In this document: positions 13,301 to 25,633 of the stretch, piece by piece
How positions within the stretch are numbered: the stretch's first letter is position 1
Layout of the letters: each line of letters begins with the position of its first letter
DNA from: Lucifuga dentata
Lineage: Eukaryota > Chordata > Actinopteri > Ophidiiformes > Bythitidae
Assembly: GCA_014773175.1 (NCBI GenBank)
Contig: VXCM01000788.1
Coordinates: forward strand, 1 to 64,000
Direction: 5' to 3'
DNA: 64,000 nucleotides
The notes under the pieces: model-generated
What the model was told of the DNA's origin: nothing
The model's input: the letters and a program-made list of their open reading frames with translations, nothing else
The model's database searches: none
Translations under genes and position numbers: made by a program

Positions 13301-15202
13301 CGTTCGATGGCGTGAGGAGAAATGTCAAGTAAACAGTGACAGTCCTACGAGAGAAAATGACAGTAAAGACCACGTGAGAAATGAGGGATGGCTCAAAGCA
13401 ACACCACACCACTAAAATATGACAGACACACTGTAACACATAACATGCAACATAAAGTTAGCGTTAAAGGTATAATTTGAGTTTGTGGAGTGATAGTTCA
13501 CTCAACTGCTTTACTCTTTTGGACAAATCACATAATATTGATAAAATGACAAGTGAAGCATCTACTTGGTAAGATATGGTATATTTACTCATTGCAAATG
13601 CAAAATAACCAGACTACCAGGGAATTAAAGGACCATTCCACCCATTTTGCATGTTTGAGCCAAATATATTCAATTTTCATACATGTTACGTTACTGACAA
13701 TCATTTCCCAAAGAATAAAACAGTATTTCAGCTTTCCTGATATTTTGCTAAATCTCTTAATCTTTTAAACTCACATATTCAAGCAATACACCCACCTTAA
13801 AAATCAATGTTTCGCCTGCTAATAGTTACGCAAAATTATGANTCAAGCAATACACCCACCTTAAAAATCAATGTTTCGCCTGCTAATAGTTACGCAAAAT
13901 TATGAAATCACAGCGGTTAAAATAGTTCAATAAATGCAGGTCTTCTTTTGGGACTATATTCCCCGGTGGAGACATACATTCGCTCTACGCTTTTTATTGC
14001 ATTTAAAAGCTAAAATTATGAAACTTTGAAAAAACCTGAATATAGATGTTTTTCACAATAATGGATTATAATGGATTACCTATCCAAGAATCAACAAGTT
14101 GATTTTAATAGCATACCAGAATGAACTGAAAACAATGGCAGCCTGGAAGGTAGGAAAAACATTTTTAATTCACCGTCCCAGTCGTATGCTTTGGGAAATG
14201 ATTGTCAGTAACATTACATGTATGAAAATTGAATATATTAGGCTCCAATGTGCAAAATGGTTGGTATGGCCCTTTAATGACGTGATGGGTTTATTATCTC
14301 TAATTCTGACTTCTCTGTTTTATGCTCCGTAACAATCAGGGTTACATTTTCAAGACTTCTGAAGAAGACAGAAACCACGTAGTTCCTACTCTGGATAGTT
14401 CCATGTAAAGTATTTCCTCATTTAGTTCTGAATTTTAGGTCGAAAACCACGTTTAGAGAATGATTGCTGCTATTGTGAAGCCATAATCACTGCAGGTACA
14501 CAAAGACATTTATGAGAGTTAATGTGAGAGAATGTAGGATTGTATGAATCTCTTCTTTTAAGAATCTGTAGGATCACAATTCTACAGATTGAGGTATGTA
14601 TAAAATATTAACACAATCAAGGTCAGTACACATCCAAATTCAACATGGCAGTGGACGAAATAAGAACTGATCCTGATTATCTTGTCTAAAGCTGCCACGG
14701 TGTCCCACCCTGGTATAGGTAAAGATTACAAAATGAATGAATAAACCTTCTCTGTGATCTCCTTTATTGATGCTACAGTTGTCACATCAAAATGGCCGCT
14801 CCTTCTTTTGTAGTCGATGAACACGCAGTCCTTTACTCCACGCTCGATTGCCTGCTGAGATGCTTTCATCACCTCTGGAAGCAAAATAAAAGTTATTTTA
14901 AAGCTGGTTTAATTCACAAAAAAATGGCTCAGAGTAAAAATTCTCTACAGTAGAACATGACACAGAAGCCAACAAGAGAGACCTGATGGACACGGGTCAA
15001 ATCCTTCATGAATACATAAAGAAATTCCATACTGAGTGTCGCGTGTGGACGAGCTCACCGGGCAGACAGCGACAGAACTTGGCAGGGGCCTCTTTCACCA
15101 ACATGTCTTTACTGGCCTCCACTAACGGACCCAAGATCAGGACTGGACGAGGGAACGAGCACGCCACCTTCTGAACCCGCTGGTACACCAGGCTAACTCC
15201 AT
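10324..15202 (-). CDS. dlg5: dlg5 exons 29-33: guanylate kinase-like domain and C-terminus
   Basis: Exons 15059-15202, 14747-14874, 13235-13344, 12005-12114 and 10324-10427 code about residues 1,794-1,991. Markers are YQRVQKVACSFPRPVLILGP, GVKDCVFIDYKRRSGHFDVT, DISPHAIERLHSVHIYPIII, YLRDKVSQKHSKEQFE and the end VLWIPDGAV. The ATP P-loop is replaced by GPLVEASKDML, so, as in other MAGUKs, this should bind partners rather than act as a kinase. The stop codon is at 10,324-10,326. Confidence 0.95.
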
Positions 15203-18200
15203 CTGAGCATGACAGGAGACACATAATTAATTCCAAAATATACCAACGCAGGAAAGACACACCAAAAAAAAAAAAAAAAAAAAAAAACAACTCCAGTCCC
15301 AGTAATACAATAACCACATTGATGAAGATCTTTTCTTTCAAAATCATCCTTCACAATGAATACTTTCACTACAGTAAATTTCATTGCTACTACTTGTTTA
15401 CTTTTACTTAGCCGTTTGAGTTCAGGACTTTTACTTGTTCAATTTTGGCATCGGCACTTGTATTTAGTAAACCTTTACATTGTAGGTGTCACCATTTGTT
15501 TTCTCCACCCAAAAACTTTTATCTGGTCTCAAGCCTGTTGCTAGAGCTTCATGCTGTTGGCACATACTTGCAGCAGACGGCCACAGATAATCTAATAGTT
15601 CTGGTTATGTTGTTTTACCTTGCACATTTCTAATAAAGCTGTCACAGTAGATGATTTCTCACCCTCTGTGATGGGCAAAGAATCTGTGCTTATGGCATCC
15701 AGAACCATCAGGTCCTTCCCATCCTTGGATCCACTGCGCTTGTGTTTCTGCCGGCGGCGGAAGAAGGATCTCCGAGCGGCAGCAGACAGAGTCTTACTGG
15801 TGCCGTTATCATCTTTCATGTCAGCCATACCGTGTCTTCTGTAGAACTCCTGGTCCATTCTAAGGGAAATATATCAGCAAGTTTACATCAACTGAAGTGT
15901 AATTACACCTTCCTGAGCTTGAATATGTTAATGTTCATTCTGACTTACAGAACATCCAGTCTGTGAAATTAAAGTGAATTACAGACTGGACTTACATGTA
16001 TTTACTAGGAATCTGTCCTTTTTCCAGCTTTTGTGCGTTTTCATCCAGTTGCCAGGCTGTCCAGTAGCCAAAGTTGCCATTTGGTAGAGTATCTTCAACA
16101 TAAAGGATGTCATCTTTCTTAAAGTTCAGCTCCTGCTCAACCTCTGCAACCCGCTCGTATAGTGCCCTGAGATCAGAAAGAACAATAAAACAGTTATAAT
16201 AAATGCATTTCTCTGACCTTTGGGAAAAGAAGTAAATATCAAAATGAAGACAACCAAGTGGCAGATGAACAACATAACAGCATGTAGGCAGGGTTCATTA
16301 TTTTCTGTGATGGGTAAAGAGAAACAGCTGTGCACACTTGGTGAACACACTCTAATTGCAGCAGAATATAAAACTACATATGAAGACAGAAATCTGGGTG
16401 AAATTCTGCTCTCACACTTCAAAGTATCCTGCAAACCGATTTCTCAGCGAGACAAATGAAGGTGAAAATTGAGCTACAGCAGTTGGGTTTGTTTGGTAAT
16501 TAGCTGCGGTACCTTATGAAGAATCCATCTCCAGGAGTTTCTCTGATGGCAGCAAGGCCATCCACACAGTTATGGACTTTGAATGTGACGGTTTCAGCTG
16601 GTTTCAACATTTCCAAATAAGCTTCTTCTTTAGTTTTGTTTTTCATGCTGATGCCGTTGTACTGGGAAAACATAAATCACATCAATGACAAAAGGATAAT
16701 GAGGCAGGCTGCCAGCACAGAGTGACTCAGTGTTTTCAGTAAAATTAAGTCAAACAATGAATTTAAAATATTGACATTTTCACAGAGGACCTTGGTTGTA
16801 CTTTTTTGCCTGTGCTACTGCCAACTATGCAACAGTTCTTAAACTTTATCTGTGTAACTGTACACCTGACTAAGTAATTCTGATTTGCAGCGTGACTGAT
16901 ACATGCTGCAGGTACCTCCAGTATCAGGTCTCCAGGCAACAGGCCATCAGGACTCTTAGCCGGACTGTCATCCTCCAGACTTTCCACAAAGATGCCGTAA
17001 AGGTTTCCTCCACAGATCTGAACACCCAGCTCCACCTGGATCTTCTTTAGCCTCACTAGCCGAGGCTCTGCAGTCCTACGGGAACCTGCTCCAGGTAACC
17101 TGGAGAAAGGTTTCACAGTCAGGACTGTACATACCAACAATACATTGGTTTCCTCCCCGGTTTAACTGGTGGTACATGATATGATTTTGGAGCACAGAAC
17201 ACTGAAATAGCACTAACCAAGCTAGCAGGAATGTTTCCGATCGTACCTGAAGGAGCTGTGAGGGCTGGTGGCTGGAGTTGTCTGCTTGGAAGGTGGAGTC
17301 ATGGTGCCCTCATCCTGCTCGCTCAGTGTATCGATGGTGGAGTGGTTGTCTGGTGTTGTGGCGCCGCTGTCTTGGGGCGTCGCTGGATTGCTAAGTGACT
17401 CCATTCGAGAACTGAGAACAGGAAAGTGGAAGAACCTCTTTAAATCTTTGAAATTTACTTAACATTAAAAACTATTTATTGATTTTCACAGACAACGTCA
17501 AAGGTAGCAGTTTGTGAGATTGTATTGGATTTAATAATATAGTATGGCAATTAAAAGTTTTGTTCCCCCATTTATGCAATTGAAGAGACAAAATATTACA
17601 AACACCTTTCAATATAATCCATCCAATAAAAAACCTCCACAGCTTCAGAAATGACCACAGAGTTGAATCGGGGCATCTCTGACCATGACATACTTTGCCA
17701 GAATTGTTCATTTAATGATCTAAAATTCATAAAATCGTTCTATATGATTTAAGTACTTTTCTTACCCTGTACGAGAGTGGTTTCCCAGCTGGAACATGTG
17801 AGGATTATACTGAGCCAAAATGGTGACGGTGTCACATTGCTGCCCAATAACCAGACGTGCCTGCTGTTCGTTGGCATTGCGAAGGTTGATTCCATTGAAC
17901 TGGAAAAAGAAAACAACAATTCATTAAAAACAACAAGTGTCACATTATATTAATAACCACAGACAAATATTGTGATAAAGGGCGATGGTTACCTCTAGGA
18001 GTTGGTCACCGTACTCCAAACGGGCTTGATGAGCGATGCTGCCCGCCGTCACTTTAGACACAAACACTCCACCGTTCTCTCCACTCACAATGGAGATCCC
18101 CAGAGGTTCTGCCCCTTTCTGCACAGTCACACTTCGTGGCTCCTCCAAGTAAGGCCTTTGGGGAAAATAATATGTTCTGATTAAACATGACAGCTGGGAG

Positions 18201-21200
18201 GATGCAATAATAAAAAAAATAATGCACTAAACAATGCAGTATACCAAATCAAATTCATAAATGATACTGCAGTCTGATGAAGTCAAAGCAGTTCAGTTCT
18301 CAAAACTGTGATTTGCATATGATCATTTGTCTAAAGCCTTGTAGCCTTCTGGTACAAAGGATTCAAAGATTCAGTAAGAGATGTGATGCAGAGTGTGCAG
18401 AGTGCATTTAGAGTTCAACTCAATGTCATGCAATCATAAAACATTCAAAAGTATTCTGAATAAATCACAAACAAAGAAAAAATTATGACTTTGAGGATGC
18501 ACATCCACTGGCTTTCATTGTGACTGAAAATACAGTTTGTACAAACCTAGAGATGCTATTGCAAAGCAGAGCTATAATTAGTGCTCATTATTTTCACTTT
18601 TTATTTGAAATACAGGATTTTTTTCTTGTGGTCATTCTGAAGATTCAAAGAGGGGTGAAAATCAGCCCCGCCCCGCCCCTCCAAAAAAAAAAAAAAAAAA
18701 AAAAAATCCATCCAGGTAATTGGATTATAAAAAATAGCATGTGCAAACCAAAAAGTAGGTTATTTATTGATTTTTTTAGTTAATTGGAAAAACTCTGGCA
18801 CATACTATCATTTTTGTCTTCATTGTTAATTATCGACAGCATATTATCATCAATACACAAGGTGGTAGAAAACCTTGTTTATAGCTGTGTTGTAGTGTTT
18901 GCTTCAACAAATGCTACAAATTTTGGAAGCGTGAGGAATTAAAATGTGAGTGAAAACCATTTAAACCCTAGTTACTTTTTCAGCCAAAAATCTCTGTATT
19001 TTCTTTTTTTTATTTAACATCATAACAAATGAAAAGAATGAGCCTTAGCCATTATAAAAAAAAAAAAGGTCTTCAGATCTGAGGTGTATACTATAAAGTA
19101 TATTTGCTACAAGCATCACAAGACAAACCTCAAGCTTCTTAAAGAGAAGAACGTGTGCCTAGCTGTCTGTGGGAGTCTGACAGAGGTGTTATAAGAGACA
19201 TATCTGAGAAAAGGGAAGAAAGAGTAATCACCCATAGCAAGTAAAGAAAGACTTCAGGTTATGGCAAAGGAAAGATATGAAGAAAAAGTGACATATGGTG
19301 AGTCACAGTGAGACGTTAATGATATGAGCTAGGGACCCACAGGGTTGTTTACTGTTTTACAAGCACTTTATCACAATGATACCGACAGAAGTACAGACAA
19401 ATGACAGGAAACACATCTCGCTCTGCTGACTGATGCCAGTATAACAATCCAGAAGAGGGGTAGCCTACCCATCCTTCCGCCTGTCACTAACTGGAGCAGG
19501 GCTGACTGATATCCTTGGCTGGATGGAAATGGAGCTGTGTGATTGGTTGCTGGTGAAGGACGATGTCTCCAGGTTGACGGGGGACATCGGAGGTGTCGGG
19601 CTGCTACACTCTGAATGGGAGAGGGAGCCTGGAGAGAATGGTTCACACCAAAAAAGATTAAAGGCCTCCTGGAGCCACGGCCACATGTATTCAGACACAT
19701 AAATCTGCTGTAGTGCTTGCCATCAGACAGCACGGCTGCCAAACTCAACCTTACCTCTGTCTGATCCAGTGCAGCGGGGATAACGAGTTGGGGGGANGGC
19801 TGCCAAACTCAACCTTACCTCTGTCTGATCCAGTGCAGCGGGGATAACGAGTTGGGGGGATCTTAATGCGTTCTGCCCTAAACTGTAAAGTACCTGAAGA
19901 GCCTAAAACATCGCAAACAAAGAGGGAATTTATCACCTAGGACTGATAGGTCACATTAGGGGCTCATTGTTTTTCGTTTTTATGGTTGAAATTTTGGGAA
20001 TTTATCGTATTCATTTTGAATAACTAATCAAAATGAAGGAACGTCAGCTTTCAGATCCTCTTCAATTTCTATCGGGGGAAAACTAATCTGAGCTGTCCTC
20101 ACCACAATAGGACCTCATTCGCTGTAACCTGTTCTGAACAGCAGCTAGCTTTCAAATGCTTGAACTTTTTTTTTTTTTTAATTTCCAAAAACTCTGTTTA
20201 AAAAAAAAAAAAANTTTTTTTTTTTTTAAAAAGCATCACTAACTCTGGTTTCAACCTTACTGTAGGTGCATGGGAACATAGCCACAGAGTGTTATTGGAG
20301 CAGGATAAACAACTTTTGGATGTACAGTGACATAAAAGTAGTTTTTTTTTGTGAAAATAAAACCGCAAAACAACAAGATTTAGACATATCATGCAGCTAT
20401 GATTTGCAGAAAACTCAGACTATACTATGTACATACCCAGTCTGGCACTGGAGGGCAGGGAGTTCGTGCTGTGTGGTGGTTGGCTGCAGCTCGTCTCAGT
20501 CAGGTCTCCAGTGCACTTGTGGCTGAGGTCCAGACTGAGCCGACCCTGATGCTGGGGGCTAAAATTGGAGAAAAAGGCCTAAATAAGTCCCCTGGCTGTC
20601 AATTATTCAACCAAGAGCATGTTATTATTTGCTCCATGCCATCTGCTCATGAGAATCTGGGGCAGGATAAACAAAAGACTTTTGGAGAACACCTAAATCC
20701 TGCATCCAGGGAAGAATAAAGTTTCTTTAGTGCCTCAGTTCAGTGACATGCTCTAAGAAACAGGTTTACTAGGTTATCTGGGTAACTTTGCAAGTAAAAC
20801 ATCAGTCCATGATCCAGATTTGAGGGGGTTCCAGGATGAACTCAGCCAAATTATCTAAACAACTCAGCAAACTTGCTCCAACAGGATTAAAACACAAGTC
20901 AAGAGCCACATGGTGGTGCTATTTGCACCAAAAATTCTGACAGGGTCAAACATTCTTTGACATTTCATTTCAGTTTTTGAGATATCCTGGAGCAAAAACA
21001 CATGCAGACAGACAATGAAGTTGTGGACAAATGTAACACCTGGTTGTTTGTGAATGTGGGGGGGTGCCTGGACTGGGTGCTGGTGGACAGTTGTTGGGCT
21101 GAATCTCATGGCTCCAGGCAGTGTAGACTGGGTTCCTCATCACAGCAGTCACAGCGGGACAGGGAGCTAAGCCTCGCTTTGCTAGAGAGCAAAAGAACAA

Positions 21201-24200
21201 GAGCAGACTTTTAAAACTCTGAGTTTAGTTTAGAAAGTAGTAGTAGTTTCCTAAAAGTATATTAAATATGTATATTATGAATGCTGCTGTTACCAAACAT
21301 AACATTAACTGGATATAGATACTACATTTCTGTATTGTGAATATATTACACCCCAACCCTTCAAACAGAACAGGTAAAGTTGTTCAGATGACTTACGTGC
21401 AGCAATACTGCTGTATGCTGGAGGTGCAAAAGGTATGCTGTATCGATTAGAGCGCATGGGAGAGAACCGTAATATGTCCATTGGCTCTGGGGACTGCTCG
21501 TCGTTAGAGAAACTCAGTACCTGCTGAAAGCAATGAAACAGCTGTTAGCACATAGAGTTTAGGGAGAAGACAGAAGAATAAGAGCTAAAAGAAACACACA
21601 CACATTAAAAGATCAAGTAAAGGAAAGACATCACAATTAGGGCTGGGTTTTGTTAAAAAAAAAAAAAATGTGATTCTTTAAAATGATAAGTTTTTCAATT
21701 AATTTTTTTATTTTAATAAAGAAAATCTTGAGTTAAATGTGGTTTAAAGTTTCCTCCAAATTAAGTATCCAATTTTAGAAAAGAGCACTGATATTCATGC
21801 CTTAAATAAATTAATAGATAACAATTACCTATTGTGTCAACATTTTCACCACGATTTTGTCTTCACAAAATCACGATGTGTGATATAGTCCTCTAAAAAG
21901 ACTAAAAAAACAAAATAAAAACCAAGCTATCTAATAACTCTGACACTTTTACTTTTAATTACTTTACCTTTAATATGCAAATATGTGAAACAGTTGTCCT
22001 TGTTGATGGTTGTTTATTTTTTCATGATAGAATGTAGAATTTCTGTAGTTTTTTTAACATTGAGGATAGAATTGTACCAGGTCTTTATAGGACAATCTAC
22101 CGCACGCACGTCTTTTATAATCCAGCAGAGAACAGTCACAACTCTGCAGCCAAACACTTTCTTAACCATGTTTGTCACACATAGCCAATTAACAACTTAA
22201 TCAAAAACATTGCTCAGCTCTGCAAAGCATTGTTCAATACTTTGCAGTGTCAATACATTTTGGTCAGAAGTGCTGGATTTTAATACCCAACCCCCTCGTA
22301 AATACACGGGACATTTCTGTTATTACCTGCATAGGAATACGGATGTGTAATGGAGTCACATTTCGCCTCAGCGCTGGTGCTGACTTTGGCCGGTACCTCC
22401 TCCTGTTCTGCTCCTCTGTCCTGTGTCTACTCTCCTCATCAGAAGTTTTCCTCGAGCTGGTCATGGTCTCTGTTGGAGAAACATCAGAATAGTAGTGCTG
22501 GTTTCCTGCCTCGCCCCCATCCTGTGGGCACGTGGCCTGAATGGGGGAGGCCGGGGGAGTGCCAGTTGTGATGGTGGAGTCTGATGCAGAGCCGTTCTGG
22601 TGACGATGATTGAACCTGAACGAGTCGCTCCTGGCTGGTGGGGTAGGAGGGGTCTGACCGGCCTCAGATTTGGAGCTCTGTGGTGACTGTTTGGGCAGCT
22701 GGGAAAGGGACAGGTAATCCAGTTTCGGGGGCACCTCAGGTCTTCTGAAAGTGTTCACGTCAAAGATGGATTTCCTTTGTTTGGGTTTTTTGTAAATGGA
22801 GAGCTGGGCACACTCAGGAATAGCGGCTCCCACCATGACTTTAGGCCACGTGCCTCCGCCGGGCTTTGCTGCTGAGCTGCCTCCGTCCAGCGAGGCCTGT
22901 TGTGGGCTACAGTCAGAAACCACAGGGGTGAAGGGGCAATGGTGGAGTTCCTGCCTCCTGTAGCAGAACTCCTGGTGGGGCTCTGAGGGACTGTGTGAAC
23001 TAGAGGAGCCTCCTTGGTGGGAAAGGGAGCGGGAGTGTAGGGAAGTATTGGAAAAAGGCTTGTGGTTGCATTGAGAGCTGCTGCTGTCTAAAGAGTCATC
23101 TGTGTCCTTATGTGCTTCATTCCCTCGGCTGCTTAAATCACAGCAGTAAATGTCTGTTTGTGTGGAGCAGTTGTGCTTTGAACAGTTGTGCTTGGAGTTC
23201 CTACAGTTCCTGGTGTGGAGCTCACAGGACTGGAGCCGATACAGCTTGTCCGAGTCTCTCAGACTTTCAAATAAGTTCTGCCCAGAACAGCTCTGTGGGA
23301 GGAACTGTGGGTGGGTGAGGAGAGGAGAGGAGAGGAGAGGAGAGGAAATTCAGTGCATATTACTTTTTACTTGACAAGAAATCAGAATATTTAAGGTCTA
23401 CCGTTACAAACATCACATCTCTGTGACTCACTGCGAGATGTTACCAGCCAGAAAAACCAACATCAAGCTACCATCTGCTTCTACCCTTCATAACTAGTAG
23501 CTGGACTAAGTAAGATGTATTTTTGTGAGTGGTGGTAAATGAGGATTTCACCTTCATGAGGGAGATGCTGAGAGAATCACGGCAGTTCCTCAGCAGAGCC
23601 TCACATTCTGAGAGGGACTTGTTGTCTACTGTAATTCCATTGATCTGTAGTGTAAGAATAGAATCAAATAATTCATCCAAATTAGACAAATTCCAGCATC
23701 CAAAAACAACATGAATATACTGTTTACATTACTACACTTGCTAGGTGTCAGAAATAAAATGTAATGTGAAACTGGGTCACACCCACAGTGTTTCCCAGAT
23801 TTAAACCTGACATGAACAGTAAACGCCACTAGAGGTCAATGTTGTGATCAATTACAGTGGACCGGTGGTCTAAAAAAGGCATTATCATTTTTATGTGAAT
23901 TAAAGTTTTAGACTTACAACTAACAGCCGATCTCCAACAGTAAGAGCGCCGTCTCTGGCAGCTGGACTTCCTGGAGCCACAGAGGCAACAAACACTCCAC
24001 TTTCCAGGCCGATGCCACTGTCTGAGAGGTAAGAAGCAGACGTATTGGTCAGTCTCTAGTCAACATTTCATTACTGAAGGTTCTTTTTCTTGATGGAGCT
24101 GACCTTTGTGTCCAGCGAGGTTTAACTGGAGGGGGCTGATGACTCGTCCTCCTAGTGACTTCCTTCTGCGAACAACCATGTTGATCACTCCCTCTCCGCT

Positions 24201-25598
24201 CAGCACCGCTTTGATCACCTGCTTTCTGTCCTTATTGGTCAGGTCCACATCATTAATTTTCAACAACCAATCATTCACCCTGCAAAGAGAGGTCAGAGTG
24301 ACTGACTCATTCTTTCTATCAAGTAAAACAAGAGCATTAATAAAATTCAGTGCATGAATGAAATGTCAAAGCATTGAGATATTTACTTTAATCTTCCATC
24401 AGCAATACTTCCTTTGTCCACCTTACTGACAAATATGCCACAATCTCCTGGTAAATAAGGATCATTTACCCCTTCAGCAATATCAAATCCGAGTGCTTTC
24501 AAATCCATGTCCTAAAATGAGACAAAGCAAGATCAACACATTACCTTTATAGTTCAATTCTACAGAATTTTATGAAGTTTAAGGTAATAAAACTGAGATA
24601 AATGCTAGATGAACAGAAGTTCATTCATACTCTGTGCTTCTCAAATTCTACAACTTCTGTCTCCCATTCCATTGAGTCTGTGTCGATGGCTGAATCATGT
24701 GAACTGTGGGCCATTAGCTGACAAAACCTGGCTTCCTTTTCTAGCTGGTCCTCCATCTTTTCCCTGCAGGAAACATGGAATGTGTAAAACTCCAGTGATT
24801 TTTAGGAATAATTTTAGCTTTAATCAGTCAATGACCTAAATTCTCCACTGGGTGGCACAAAAGATCTGATCTGAAATCATTAAAAGGGTTTTTCAAAACA
24901 GGATGAGCACAGACTCTCACGTAAGTGTTAAACATAAAAATAACATTCAAGTTTCTGATGTAAAAGATAGAAGAGAAGTCTGGCAAGAAAAGTGTAGGCT
25001 CACTTCAGCTCTTTGAGTTCCCGCACAGCATCATTCTTCTGCTTCCTCATATCGTCTAGATTCCTCAGAGCATCTGCCAGATCGCTCACAGCTCTGTCCC
25101 GCTCTCTCCTCAGGTTGTCACATAATGTGCTGACAGATGCACAAAAATTCATGAGGTTTCATAGAAAATGCAAACAAATCTATTTCCGCCTGACTTGCAA
25201 CATAAATATTTTCTCACTACAATAACAGCCATCTGTATAATTTGTGTGTATTCTGTTTCTTTACCGTATGCTCTCCCTCTCTGCCACTATCTTGTCCCTC
25301 TCCTGAAAGGCCCAATCCCGTCGACACTTGGCCACCTCAGCCTCCTGCAAGGCATCCTTCAGCTCCTGAGAGATAGCCTCATACTGCTTCCTCAGCATCT
25401 CAATCTCCTTGTTGGCTCGTTCCATATCCATAGTAGCAGAGTCTTGTTTCTTGAGGTGAGGGAAATGAAGGTTGATATAGGTCAACATGGGGTAGCACAT
25501 TGATAGGCATTTGTGATTTTAAATAGTCTCCAAGGTGATTAGTTCTTTAGTTATGTTTGTCTTTATGTCTACCTGTATGTACGGTTAGCAAGCTAGCT

Positions 25599-25633
<35 letters not shown>

